NCBI GenBank assembly: GCA_947561715.1
Contig: OX387203.1
Span: forward strand, 10,912,001 to 10,976,000
Direction of reading: 5' to 3'
Length of the DNA stretch: 64,000 nucleotides
Source: Ascidia mentula
Lineage: Eukaryota; Chordata; Ascidiacea; Phlebobranchia; Ascidiidae
Notes under the pieces: model-generated
Databases searched by the model: none
The model's input: only the letters and a program-made list of their open reading frames with translations
What the model was told of the DNA's origin: nothing
Translations under genes and position numbers: made by a program
Part shown: piece after piece, positions 23,850-36,040 of the stretch
Numbering within the stretch: position 1 is the first letter of the stretch
Layout of the letters: every line of letters starts with the position of its first letter

Positions 23850-26740
23850 ATTACCTTCAAATCGAATGGTTTTGGCGCCCTTTGCAGACGACCCCACACT
23901 CGCAAAACGCCACCAATCAAGACTGGATTAAGACTGTACAGTGCCTTTGACGGAAGTTTCTTCAGAATCCTCTTCTTTTAACCACGACCGACGTCTTTAC
24001 ACTTACACAGTGCATCCAGTTCCTCCGAAAACTCCCCTCGCTAAACATGTTTACCAATCGCGATTTCGGCCCTTCTAAGATCAGCGACAGTCATTCCCTT
24101 ACACTGCGGTTCTGCTAGAGATTGAAGATAGTCCACAAACCGCAGGAGCCACGCTACTGCCTGCTTTAACTTCTTCCATGAAGAATAGCGCTGAATCAAG
24201 TCATCAAACAAATGACGCTCCTCAGTAGCATGCAAAACCATCGTTTTCTTCGGCTTTAGGTTCAAATATTCTTCGGGCATGTCCCGGACGTTTATAGGAT
24301 TCGCAGGCCAGCGACTCTCGTCTTTGTACAGAAACTACGGGCCCGGAGAACCAACGCTTGTTTTCGAGAAAGGTCCTAACAGTAAACCCGCGCGAGATGC
24401 ATCCAGATTCTTTTCAGTTGGAACATGCCTCCACTGCGACGCGTCAGACCCTTCTTCGATTTTTGCTAATCTGTTGGCGACAAAAGGTACAAAAACGACA
24501 ACACAGACTTGCTGTTGCTTACCCGTTTTCTGAGCCGAAACCCTTCAAGCTGCAACAGATCCCGCAACTCGCCAGCCAATTTAATTGCCTTATCTTTAGT
24601 TTCGACAGATTTCAAACAATCGTACACGTAGAAGTTTCGTTTCACGGCTGCGACCGCTTCGGGACTGAAATGACCTTTATTATGTTCAGCCGTTTTGTGT
24701 AAACAGACCCCAGCACAGCAAGGAGACTAGGCTGCGCCAAATATATGTACCAGCATTTGGTAGTCTTCAAGTTCACGCGACAAATTGCCTTCAGGCCACC
24801 AACGAATCTCAGCACGGATGTATCATTAACTTGGTCCACCCTCACCTAATGAAACATCGCTTCAACATCAGCGACAAACCCGACTGGTTCCTAGCGAAAT
24901 CAAACAAGTGTCCCAAAAAGGCCGTTGATTAAATCTGGGCCTTGTACAAGCTGATCGTTTAGCGACGTATTCTAAAATCTGGCGGCACAATCAAAGAAAA
25001 CCCTCACCTTGCCTGGTTTCTGCGGGTGTGTCACTGGGTGATGCGGCAGGTACCAAACAGCGTCATCCTCTGGATTTTCCAATCGTCGTTTTAAGTATGA
25101 CAGACGCTTTATTGCCATAGAACGGTTATTCGGTAGGTTTGGAGCACCTGGCCTCCATGGCAATCGCAGTTGATAATGTCTATCGTGGTGCTTGACTGAG
25201 CCTTCAATCTGTTTCAATGCGTACCTGTCTTCTTTCGACAGTGTTGCTTCAGGTGACAGCGCGATGGGATCAAAGTCGCTTTCCCACGTGCACTTTATTT
25301 GTTGGTGCAACATTTCATCCTGCGAGTTTACAAAATTCACACATACATGTGAATCACCTGAACCACGACCATGGCACGGACCCACAAGTTACCAACCAAG
25401 CATTGAACGCACGGAACTTGGCTCCTTTCGTCCGCCTCTTCTTTCATCGTTGATCCAGAACACCTCGGGAACGTTGGCTCCAATCAGCAACATTACTTCC
25501 CCACATGGCAAAACAGGAAACTCCACATCACGCAAATGAGGCCACAGTCAAAGCGATCCTTCTGGGACTTAGTTTGGAGAAACCGGCAAACTGCTCACAC
25601 TCAAAACGTCATGCAATTGTACGGATTCCTTCCCATCAATCGACGCTACTGTCAGATTAACAGCCAAACCCTCCCCTTTTCTGTGACCTATCACTTACTG
25701 TAGTCAAGAAGTACGTTGTCTTCTTCCCCATGACGTCTAGCTGCTTGATCAGTCTTTCATCACACAAGGTTGTAGTCGATCCTTGATCCAAAAAGGCGTA
25801 CGTTTCCAGCTCCCTACCATTACTGCCCGTAACCTTAACCGGAACAATATTAAGATACACGCTTTCCATATGAGTGCTTATACAAGTCCAGCTGACAGTT
25901 GCACTTGACGATGACGATGTCTCCACTGACGATTGCGTAGATGCTCCGGTTTTGACTAAGGTTCACTGCATGAAGAGGTTGGACGGTCCATTACCACCTT
26001 CACCTTGGCGTTACAGTCTTTGACATCGTCGGACTCAAACGCTTGATTTTCCGCGTGTGTCGAGCGCAGGGAAAACTCAACGTTCCGATTCTCAGGGGAA
26101 GTTCCATCAAAGCACGATGTCGATGATGACTTTCGTTCCCACATTTCAGCTTTCATTGTGGCAGCCTTTAATTTATGGTCAGCTTCAAGAATTTTTATTT
26201 CATTTTCTGCTTCCATTATTTTCTGCAAAAGATTGCTTTCAGCTTTCAACTTTTTCTGAAGAAGTTTACTCTCGGCTTCCATCTTCTTCTGCAGAAACTC
26301 CTTTTCCAAAAGCGCAACCTCTTTTCTTACAAGAACTTCAGTACGCCTGCAACTCGAGCTCGAGCTTACTCGTGAACTCGCTTTGCTTTTTGAACCAAAA
26401 TCGCTGACAGACAATGCCTTGCTGTCACGTTCAGTTGGCCTTGGACGCATTACTTGCTCCACTTTTTTATTTGAACGTACATCAAACTCTTGTTTGCCAC
26501 TTAGTAAACTTGAAAGTGCCACGTTAATTTTTCTTTTGTCCCTTTTCTTTTTTTACCGAGTCCAAACGTATTGCATGTTTGTCGACACATTCGTCATACA
26601 AAAAGTTGATAGCCGAAGTTACCTCCTTTAACTTTTGCACATGCGAGGAGTCCATCATTATTTTCTCAGCATCTTGATATGCCAAGTTAAGACGATCAAC
26701 TAAATTGTCAACGGTTTTTTGAGATTCAACCATCTTGGAA
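23850..26740 (-). mobile_element. BEL/Pao LTR retrotransposon fossil
   Basis: This is a broken BEL/Pao element on the minus strand. Recognisable parts, in element order, are a coiled-coil gag region (about 26733-25956), an aspartic protease region (about 25926-25657, with AFLDQGSTTTL), parts of the reverse transcriptase region (25385-24972) and a stretch between RNase H and integrase (about 24500-23860). It has many breaks. The sequence near 23.86-24.3 kb closely matches the plus-strand copy at 61.9-62.4 kb, so both belong to one family. LTRs could not be defined. Moderate age is likely, since the protein similarity is still clear. Confidence 0.85.
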
Positions 26741-27689
26741 CCTCTATCGACACGTTACTCCGTAGTTGTCCGAGTAGGAACGTTGTCCAAATTGAAAAAC
26801 TTTAATGTTACGACCGCTTGTGCGCAGCCTGGTCCTGCGCCGTTCGTCCCACTTGGCACAAACGCGCCGACCCAACTTCCAAGACAACCCACTCCTGGTC
26901 TGAATGGTCGTCTTTTTATTCTGAGCGTAGCGGTTTTTCTGCAACCACAACATTCATAATAGCAGATTGTTACGTCACAGTATAAGTATTGAAACAATGC
27001 TCAACGAAGATACGCCACCCACCACAGTTAACAAATTGCATCTGCGTTTAATCATTACATTTAAAATATTTAAGACTCGCAAACCACGTCGCCGAGTCAA
27101 AGCACATCACAAGTTCAAAACGCAAGTAAAAACTGAACATACCAACTATGGGGGTGATCCAGGTCACGTGTTACTGGTGTCTTATTCAACTTATTCAAAT
27201 AGAATCAGGATAAAAATTAGTTGTCTCTTAACACAACAAAAGTTTAACAACAGTACAATTTCATCCTTTCACCCTACAAACATGTCGTCCTAAAGACAAT
27301 GAATACCAAGGGCTTTACCGGTTAAGGGTGAAATCAGCCATGTGTTAATTCTCGCTGTAATTTTGGTAATGCCGTCCGCATTCCACAGGCTTTTATTCAC
27401 CAACGGCCGCTAGTAAGTCCAAACTGATAATTTCGCATTTGCTTATGCCTAAAAAATGTCATGAAATGTTATATTCAACAATTTTTCTTACCTAAAAATA
27501 AATTATTTTATTCTGTTTTATAACAGACTGACCCATTTCAGAAATCAAACATCCAGGCAAAACTTGTGAAGTTTTTTACAATGCACGGCCGTCAAAACAA
27601 ATGCATTATAAAACATGTGTACGGCCGCATGAATTAGCATATACGGCCACATGAGGCCGTTGCGCCCCAGGTTTGAACAATGATTCTAA

Positions 27690-27806
27690 CCTACACTAAA
27701 CTATGCGTATCATCGTTGCATGCAGTAAAAAGTTTCTTGCAAATAATTACAAATTCCTTAGTTTCGGCCGAATTAATTTGGCATACCGAACTTTCGGTGC
27801 TTTCCT
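27690..27806. mobile_element. Truncated hAT-like element end
   Basis: GCATGCAGTAAAAAGTTT near 27717 and TTTCGGCCGAATTAATTTGG with ACCGAACTTTCGGTGC up to 27800 match the right end of the larger element at 52.9-53.7 kb. Only the right side is present, so it is a fragment. Confidence 0.5.
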
Positions 27807-28385
27807 AGACACAACGTTATAAAAGTAATACTTGAAATGTGCGGCGAATACGAACACAAAATCTTCGGAGAAAGGAGTATACTTGTTTTCTTTATTCGTG
27901 ATTGTCTCCCCCTAATAATTTGCACGATTTTCCGCCAATGTAGCCAAGAGTTCTCTTCATGTAAAGAATTGCCGAAAAAACACATTGTGTGCTCAGGCTG
28001 AGGTGTAGTATTGTCAAATCAAAGAGAGGCACACAGATTTTATTGCGTCACAAACCATAAACTGAAGTAAATCACGACCTGAAATTGGGTCACCTGAAAG
28101 TTTTTGTAGTCGCATGTTGCAAGTAAAGTCAAAAACTACGAATTTTGTTTTCTGCTATTGCTTTTAGATTTGTTTTTGTGCAACAATGAACGTTGCAGCA
28201 ATAATTACGAAAAGTTTATTCTACGCATATAACTTACGTCTAACATACGTGCAAACTAGTTGAATTTAAATGTTCAAGGTAACAGGTAGATGATTTTAGC
28301 ATTGCAACAATGCAGGCAGATGTCACGCATATTCCTTCATACATCCACCACTTGCCTTACAGGTAATTTTCATGGGGAGTTGCAG

Positions 28386-28513
28386 GTAAACATAAAGGTT
28401 TCACATGGATGGAGGCTATCGAGTTGTGTGCGAATATTCGGATTCCCAATGGCTTTGGGCTTAATTCCCAACCCCAAAACGACTTGCCTGGAAGTGTTAT
28501 GGACGATCTCACA
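28386..28513 (+). other. Possible orphan exon
   Basis: A 128-base stretch is bounded by TTGCAG and a GTAAGT donor. One frame is open and protein-like (HKGFTWMEAIELCANI, then IPNGFGLNS and LPGSVMDDLT). I recognise no family. It lies 245 bases upstream of the pentraxin start, but no phase-compatible partner exon was found. It could be a chance frame or a remnant. Confidence 0.2.
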
Positions 28514-28757
28514 GTAAGTATTATTGCGAAGTAAGTTTGTGGTTCCCACGGTAGAGAGGTAAATATTCCTTAGGGATTAACTTTCATTAATAAATACCAT
28601 GAATGAAACTGTCTCTAATTGACAGCTAGCCTATATATAAGGGATGAATTGATCTAGCTGCTTTCATGCGTGATTTAGTTCTCCTGACGAGGTTTAGGCA
28701 AATCGTAGATCCTAAAAACATAGAAGGAAATTTTGCTCTAAATGTTCATAGATAAAG

Positions 28758-31700
28758 ATGGCAAAAATGATTGTGTTTTTATTGATGTTTCCACTGATTT
28801 ATTCTGTGAGCTGTCAACAGCAATGTCCACCTTCACAAGCACAACTTCAGATCTGTGCTCCTGTGTCTTCTGTACCACCTGAATTCGATTGTAAGTTATA
28901 AACCTTGATTAAACAAAACCTTTTTGTTACAAATAACAATTTGACAGGAAATATAGGGTTATTTATGTAAGCAATTTCGCTGCGAATAGTTAGACGCAGC
29001 ATTTGGCCCAAGCGTGTGAATATTTAGACGCAACAAGCAGTTTTGTGAAATGAAAAAGAATGAAAATCCGATTATGGGGTTATTTATTTATTTTTCTGTT
29101 GCCCCAAGCGCGTGCACCAAATGAGCTACACCAAAAATACTGAAAAAGTTTGTTAAATTTGATTCTTTGTTCGCAAAATTTAACTTGCAAACCATCAAAA
29201 CCCTGTGTCCAATTTTTCGTAATTTATCAAAATAATAAACTGTATTTTAACCTAAGGTTTCTATTTTCGTTTTTGAAGGGCGAAGTTCATTGTAACATTT
29301 TGTTTGATCCTTGCATTGCATTTGTTTGTAGTTGGAAAAATGAAACTAGACAGTGCTACCTTGTCTAAGGAGATCGAACAAATTGACTCAAGATTATCAG
29401 CAATTGAACAAAACACCAGCAACGGAGGAACAGTAGCTCGTAATTTGTCATTATTTTTTGGGGGACAATGGCTAAAAAACATTTTGACAATAAAAAAAAT
29501 GAAAAAAAGAACAATGTTTTTCAACAGGGGCCCGCGTTGATTTTTTAACGGTCCCCCAAACCAGGATATTTCTTTTATGAAAAGTGCTTACTTTTGCCTT
29601 AAATTTTTTTGAAAATTTTCGTTTTTATCTATTTTTACTGTTGACTAATTTTTAGTTTAGATTTTTTAAAATCACCGGACCGTGAAGGTTGTTTCGAAAT
29701 TTTAACGATCCGGAAGTGTTAAAACGTTGAGAACCACTGTGGTTGAAAAGGCACAATAGAAGAAATCTTAACTCAAAACTCTGTTCGTCCCTAAAATGAC
29801 AAATTTTTCCATATGTTGGAAGGTTGTCCCGTGAGTCGATATTTGCTACCCAGACGAAGACAGAACACTGATTTCGTGCGGTTCCGACGATATGTTCCCA
29901 GATTGACCGTCGCTACAGTGTGTGCGTGGGTAAATGTAACCGACACATCGCACGATTACTCCATTATGAGTTATGCGACATCGGATCATGGAAATGAATT
30001 TTTGTTGTTCGTTCGAGCAAGCAGATCCGGCGTGTTTGCACTACATGTAGGGGACCAGTCGGTTGATCTACCAGTCCACATTCCAACTTCAACTATGGTA
30101 TGTTTTATAAAAACTTAAACCCATACAATAGGCGCCAAGCAAGTTATAATTACCATCGTTTGTAACGATGTTTGCCAATACCTAATTGAAAAAGCAGCAT
30201 GTTAAATAGTCCTTTATTTTGACAAAATGCTGAAACAATTATTACGTCACAATTTATGTGATGATATGGGTTTTCTTTATCCTGGCGCCTATGCATATTT
30301 GCGTTGTAGTTTTGGTAATACAAAACATCTAAGAAAAAGAGAAATTACGGCTCAACGCCTTTAATACAAGCTTCTTAAGTGAACAAACATACAGAAAACG
30401 GTGGATATTTTAATATTTTTAAACAATATTCGTGGTTTATCATGCAAATAATTGAAAGAATAAATTCTCCTGATAATGATAAACAGATCAAGAACGTACT
30501 TTTATTTTGTAATAAAATACACGATGATGCACCCAAGGGATTTATGTAATTTGTTTACGATTTTATATTCCCATATGGCTCCATTGCAGGTCTTGGGAGC
30601 AGAGACCACTTGGGCTTAACGTATTGAGTAAAATCCACGATTTGAACAGGCTTTATATAATCAATATTGGACGCTTTGCGATTGAATGCCCTGAGGTGTA
30701 CGTTTTATAAAAGTTTGAATGATTGCGATGCTGCAAACGTATAGTTTAACGACCCATTTTTGTTTCGCATGCAAAAGTCATGATAATTCCCACTAACATT
30801 GGTTTTGTGGCTGCCCAGTATGTTTTTATTCAGTGCCGAGACGTTTAACTTCTCTTTATATGTTAAAAGTTGCTTGCCTCATATCTAGGCTGAAGGTAAT
30901 ACTATTTATATGGCTTAATAAAACATGTTGGTGTAACATAACGACAGACCTGGTTTGCAGACCCACGTTTGTGCATGGTTCGATTCAACAACGAACCAGA
31001 TGGGCGTTTTCATCAACGGGGAAGAAGTATCAAGTGCTGGTTATCCAGGTAGAGCTGTGGCTGGAGGTGGGGTGTTAATTCTCGGACAAGAGCAGGACAG
31101 AATTGGAGGCGGAACAGATCGTGACCAGTGTATGAGGTAACCTTAGGATTGAATGTAACAACATTCTTGCCGCTTTTAATTTACAGTAGGAAAAAAAATT
31201 CGTAAACTGGTGAGATATCTCAAAGAAGTGGATAAATTTACTAAATTCAAATTTCTCATAACTATTTGGAACACACCAGCTGTTGAATTTTTACCGGAAC
31301 GGCAACCGTTTTAGCTTATATACTTTTAGTACCGGGTACCCACAACGCTACTTCCAAAAACACGTACCGGTAAACCTTATATGTCACTTAAGACATTAAG
31401 GTTTCCTACTGAAAGTAAATCGAAAATGCGTTAAAACAAGAACTTTTAAATCTAAAACTTTTGTAAACGTAGCGGTACAAATTCGTTCGAGTAATTGAAC
31501 ATGATTTGTGGTTATTATTTGTTTTGATTACAAATGCAACAACAAAAGTACAAATACATCAGAGTCTTTAGGCACGTATTCGACCAAACCCCACTAAAAC
31601 TGAATGCCTACAATGCCTAGACTCAATGCCTCCAATGCCTATGATGCCTACGATGCCTACGATGCCTACAATTAATGCCTACAATGCCTAGGCTCAATGT

Positions 31701-32685
31701 CTACAATGCCAAGGCTCAGGCACCCCTTTTAATGACCTGTTTTAGCAGTGAACAGTGAAATTTCAGTGAAATCAGCAAAATTGTTAGACTATTTTTTATC
31801 TTTCAAGCGACACCTGAGTGTGGGTAAATGAGAGAAATGAGGTTGAAAACGTATGGCTTAAGGACATGTATGACAATTAAAATTGAGAAATCCTGTTTTT
31901 GCCGCGTGTTCTGTTTGTTTGCCAATAACCGTTGTTGGGGATTGTGTCTTTTATGGGGACCAATTATAAAAAATGATACAATTCAATTATTCAGTAACAT
32001 CGGTGCCATTGCGTTAAGGAGAGATGGGTTATAGCCTACAGAAAACCACACAATTAACAATACTTAAACGATTTATTTTTCTGCAAAATCCGATTGCCTT
32101 TATGGGGCTCTTTTACTCAGCACAATGTCCAATCATTAAATGCATCCAGATGGGCAAAACACTTGTAATTGTTACAACAATGCGTAGACACGGAATGGAT
32201 CTTTCATAAAACTACTTGTGACTGTTGGCCTAAGCCCTAAACGATTGGTTTTTCTGTAAATACAGCCTAGCCTAAAGTTTAGGCTGCTTTTTAAGTTCAA
32301 TTTTCTTCCGGCAACAAATAACTACTTGAACGCCCAAAACAACACTAAACTCCTTTGTTACGTCATCGTTATATTGTGACAAACGACACTATACAAGCAG
32401 GGTATTTCCCACTTTCGAAACTTATTTTGATAAAAGTGCAGCTACACAACCGTCTTTAATTTCGTTTCTACTAGAAATAGCACTGTTTTACTTCACCTAA
32501 CTATTTTTAGTGGTTCGATTGACAACTTGGCCATTTGGCCCCGCAAGCTGACTGACGGTGAAATCAGCAAAATTGTTAGACTTTGTTGGTGTCCATCCGA
32601 CTACATACTGGCAACCACTCTTCAAAACAGTGAACTTTGGGGATCTGCTACATATGAAATACCAGATACATGCCCAACTATTTGA
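28758..32685 (+). CDS. Secreted pentraxin with N-terminal coiled coil
   Basis: This is a secreted pattern-recognition lectin of the pentraxin family, which form calcium-dependent ligand-binding oligomers. There are five exons: 28758-28890, 29332-29439, 29823-30097, 30961-31136 and 32511-32685, in phase, 288 residues. The signal peptide is MAKMIVFLLMFPLIYSVS. Exon 2 encodes a short heptad helix (KEIEQIDSRLSAIEQ), suggesting oligomerisation as in long pentraxins. The pentraxin domain follows: YSIMSYATSDHGNEFLLF, THVCAWFDS in place of the HxCxSWxS signature, and ILGQEQDRIGGG, which holds calcium ligands and closely matches human ILGQEQDSFGG. The end is IDNLAIWPRKLTDGEIS. The first exon 2 donor would give a stop, so the later GTAATT donor was chosen. 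AATAAA is at 32756-32761. Intron 4 holds a 9-bp minisatellite and a 25-base copy of exon 5. Confidence 0.92.
29440..29760. mobile_element. Probable hAT-type element end in pentraxin intron 2
   Basis: GTTGAGAACCACTG near 29738 is the complement of the common hAT terminal sequence CAGTGGTTCTCAAC. The preceding 200 bases contain low-complexity A/T runs. The partner end was not found, so limits are approximate. Confidence 0.3.
31602..31718 (+). repeat. 9-bp minisatellite (AATGCCTAC)n
   Basis: About a dozen imperfect units of AATGCCTAC, some as AATGCCTAGGCTC variants, lie in intron 4 of the pentraxin gene. It is a simple tandem array without coding role. Confidence 0.85.
31766..31790 (+). repeat. 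25-base copy of pentraxin exon 5 inside intron 4
   Basis: The 25 bases at 31766-31790 are identical to 32558-32582 in exon 5 (encoding GEISKIVRL). No flanking similarity extends it on either side. It lies shortly after the minisatellite. It looks like a local templated insertion or the remnant of an exon duplication. Confidence 0.75.
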
Positions 32686-32755
32686 AATGAGACACCATCA
32701 TAAACACACCAATTTTGAAAACTTGTTGTTTGCATGTTTTGTTTTTCATGTGTAA

Positions 32756-32761
32756 AATAAA
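32756..32761 (+). terminator. Pentraxin polyadenylation signal AATAAA
   Basis: This canonical hexamer lies 71 bases after the pentraxin stop and 324 bases before the convergent SCO1 stop. Confidence 0.6.
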
Positions 32762-33084
32762 CACTCTTTCAAGTTTATGTACAGGTTTTTAAAGTACAGG
32801 GTTTAACACACATTTGTGTTGTTTATCCCAATGACAACTGACGTTCATTCACAGCTAGATATAAACATTCTATACTTAAGATAGTATACCAGATGGTGAA
32901 AAACTTTGAGAAACTATATTGAACATTAATTCGTAACTAGAATTGAAAAAAACATCTTTCCAAGTGAAATTTGCCTTGAATAAAATAAAAAAATCACAGA
33001 GCAATTCAGTCATCTCCTAAATCAGTAAGTTTAATCACAACCTCTATTATGTAAACTCACATCGTCCACAAAAATAACTTCCAA

Positions 33085-34147
33085 TTAAGATGACTTGCTG
33101 TTTATTTTGTGTTTTGCCATTAGAGCAGTAATTGTTGAGGATATTTCCCCTGCAGATTTATTTTGTCCAAAGTATTCACAAAATTCACCCTCTGGGCTGA
33201 GTAAATACATAATAACAGTATGATCAACCAAATAATCCTGGTCCTCATCCTTTGGACCTTGTGAGTAATACACACGGAAAGCCCTTGAAGCATTATCAAC
33301 TTGTTCCCTATCTCCTGTTAGTCCAATTAGCAGAGGATGGAAATCCTAAACAGAACACTTAAATTAACAATACTCTATTGATTTATTAGAAGCAAATACT
33401 AAAACTTTAATCAACCACATAAAAATAGACATTCATATGTACATGAAATGCTATGACTGTTATATTTAAATTATTTAAAGGAAACATATTTTTAAACGCT
33501 GTATGCAATAAACTTACAGATATATAAGCTTTGACTGCTGATGGGGAGTCCCTCTCTGGATCGATGCTAATAAAAACAGGTTGTAGATTTGGCAGCATTT
33601 CATACCTATTTATTGTATCAACAATGCTTCCCATTTTTTCAAGCTCCTCGGGACAAATGTCTGGACAGTGCGTAAATCCAAAATATATGAGGACCCACTT
33701 TCCTTTGAAATCCTTGTTTGATATTTTCTTTCCATCCTGGTCTGTCAACTCAAAGTCACCTCCTAACTTGGGAGTTCCATAAGAATGAATGGTTTCAATG
33801 TCTAGTTGTTCCTCCCTTTTTTCCTTGAAGTATTTCATTAACAAAATGATCAATGTTCCAAATGATAAACAAAGAATAACTGTGTACCATTTGATAGGAC
33901 TGCCATCCACATTTTCTGAACTTCTTTGCGAATCAGAACTGTAGTTGCAATGTTGGTTGTGCTTCAACTTTTTTACACTCACATCAAAGATTGTAGCATG
34001 TTTATGTTCGAAACACTTTGTGACATACCCTGGTGAGATGAGCACATTTGCTGAAGTAAGCGTGACAAATTTCTTAACAGAAGGCAAGGAATAGATGAGA
34101 TTTAATTTTGTTCGTAATGAGCAACATGAAAGTGAAAGCCTATACAT
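33085..34147 (-). CDS. SCO1: Mitochondrial copper chaperone SCO1/SCO2
   Basis: This is an inner-membrane protein that delivers copper to the CuA site of cytochrome c oxidase subunit II. There are two exons, 34147-33518 and 33345-33085, 296 residues (human SCO1 301). There is a basic N-terminal mitochondrial presequence, a membrane span at about 87-107, then a thioredoxin-fold domain with the copper motif [10 protein letters not shown] (Cys161, Cys165) and the third ligand His252 in [38 protein letters not shown] is typical. The ATG at 34147 lies 8 bases after a strong acceptor-like TTTTTTACATTACAG, so a leader is probably spliced on. SCO1 and SCO2 cannot be told apart here. The gene looks intact. 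Confidence 0.95.
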
Positions 34148-34720
34148 AGCTCCCTGTAATGTAAAAAATATCAATTTACTGAAACCATATAATATAATTG
34201 AATGACAGGGCCCATCCCATCCACCTACGTGGGTCGATCGTTGACATTGACATGTATGTCATGTGTGAGAGCGGGTGTGCACCCGTTCTGCTTTAAAATT
34301 TAAATACAAAGAAAAAAAAGGAAAGGTTTTTCCACAACATCACAAAAGTTTAGTTACGTTTCGGTTCAAGAACTTTTTCAGGTATAGCATTCTGGCCTGG
34401 TGTCCATGCAACTTTATTTCTTGTATTTATTGTTCATACCATTACGCTTGGTCTAATTATCAATATTACACATGTTTTATTTGATTTGGTTCTCCACTAC
34501 CCACTTATCTCTACCAACGAGACGCTAGTCGACAAAACTTTTTTTCCAGTGGACAAAACTTTCAACGCTCATAACTTTGCCGTTTCCTAATAGATCTCGA
34601 TGATTTTTGCACAAGTTGCATGGAATGGCATGTAGTTTCAAAAAATACAAAAATATTAAAAAAAATTCTAACGATTTATGGAACGAATATTTATGAATAT
34701 TGTCATAAATCGGTCATAAC
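34148..34720. other. Upstream region of SCO1, nothing else recognised
   Basis: This is AT-rich sequence between the SCO1 start and the 166-bp satellite. No gene or repeat end was identified; the promoter of SCO1 should lie here. Confidence 0.4.
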
Positions 34721-35390
34721 TACTTTTATCGAACCGCGGCCACGACTATTCACACACCGTTGGAAACTACATTAAAAACCCTTTCCAACTATACCAAACT
34801 TGTCTAATTATCGCATCTGAAAGAACGCCTACTGATCGAATATTATTCATAACCGTCATAAAAAAATACACTATTTCGTTTATAAGTCTTTTCACAGATT
34901 CGCGGGCACGACTATTCATACACCGTTAGAAACAACATAAAAAACCCTTTCCAACCATACAAAAACTTGTCTAATTGTCGCACCTGAATGTACGTCTACT
35001 GATCGAATATTTTTCATAACCGTCATAAAAATATACACTTTTTCGTTATTAAGTCTTTTTACAGATTCGGGGTCACGACTATTCATACACCGTTAGAAAC
35101 TACATTAAAAACCCTATCCAACCATACCAAACTTGTCCAATTGTCGCACCTGAATGTACGTCTACTGATCGAATAATTTTCATAACCGTCATAAAAATAT
35201 ACACTTTTTCGTTATTAAGTCTTTTTACAGATTCGGGGCCACGACTATAATTATACACCGTTAGAAACTACATTAAAAACCCTTTCCAACCATACCAAAC
35301 TTGTCTAATTATCGCACCTGAATGTACGTGTTCTGATCGAATATTTTTCATAACCGTCATAAAAAATACAATTTTTCAAAATTCCAACAC
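34720..35390. repeat. Tandem satellite, unit about 166 bp, four copies
   Basis: The motif CACGACTATTCATACACCG (with small variants) recurs at 34741, 34907, 35074 and 35240, that is, every 166-167 bases. Each unit carries CCCTTTCCAACCATAC, CACCTGAATGTACGT, TGATCGAATATTTTTCATAA and GTCTTTTTACAGATTCG. The last unit runs out near 35390. The first copy is the most diverged at its start. There are no spacers, so it is not a CRISPR. Confidence 0.92.
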
Positions 35391-36040
35391 AAATAAACTT
35401 GATTTTGTTTTTATTGTGTGGAATTTATCATAATATTAGATTCCTTGAAAAAACATTTGCAAAACTCAATTGTGGCAAGGTTGTTGTTGTTGTAGCACGT
35501 ACTTTTTCGCTTGCACCTTTCACCCATGCAGCAAGGATGCCAGCGATGTCGGCAACGTGAGTGATCGGCCTCATTTATACCCGCTGACTTAAGCGGCCGC
35601 GCATCTGATCGGAAGTGAAGAGGCTTAAAGTCGTGCGGCAAGTTTTCCAATCAGAGTTAATCAACTATTTTTTTGTATTTTTAATAAACTTTATATAAAC
35701 CTAGGCAAAATGCTGCTTCGATCTATTTCGTTTTCACAACGAAGTACTCTCAAAATTTACAGCTATCTTTTTGCAAGTTCTTTTGAAAAGTTTTGAAATG
35801 TCTTCTTCCATGTTCAGTGGTTTTGAGATGGTCTGCAGACTGTTTCCCTTCCTTAGGGGTGCAATTTTCCTCCGTCCCTCCTTCCCTCCGTCCCTCCTTT
35901 TAGTGTTTTTTTTGCGAATTTTTTTTTTATTTTACACAATTACGCTACCACAATTCACACATAAGAAGCAGAGCGAAAGGGAGCAGAGCGAAAAGTTAAA
36001 AAAAAACATGACAAATTACGTTGAGTACTTATTAGACGGT
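35391..36040. other. Non-genic stretch
   Basis: This stretch lies between the satellite and the LINE remnant. It holds a short CT-rich tract of repeated CCTCCGTCCCTC near 35868-35902. Open frames on both strands are short and unrecognised. Confidence 0.4.

Larger units (their letters stand above)
26741..28757. other. Intergenic stretch with transposon debris
   Basis: The first several hundred bases may be the 5' part of the BEL/Pao fossil. A truncated hAT-like end lies at about 27690-27806. A possible orphan exon lies at 28386-28513. The remainder is AT-rich and unrecognised, and its last part should hold the pentraxin promoter. Confidence 0.4.

Noticed and set aside
34720-35390. CRISPR-like array
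   Set aside because: The whole 166-bp unit is repeated without variable spacers, and the genome is eukaryotic; it is a tandem satellite.
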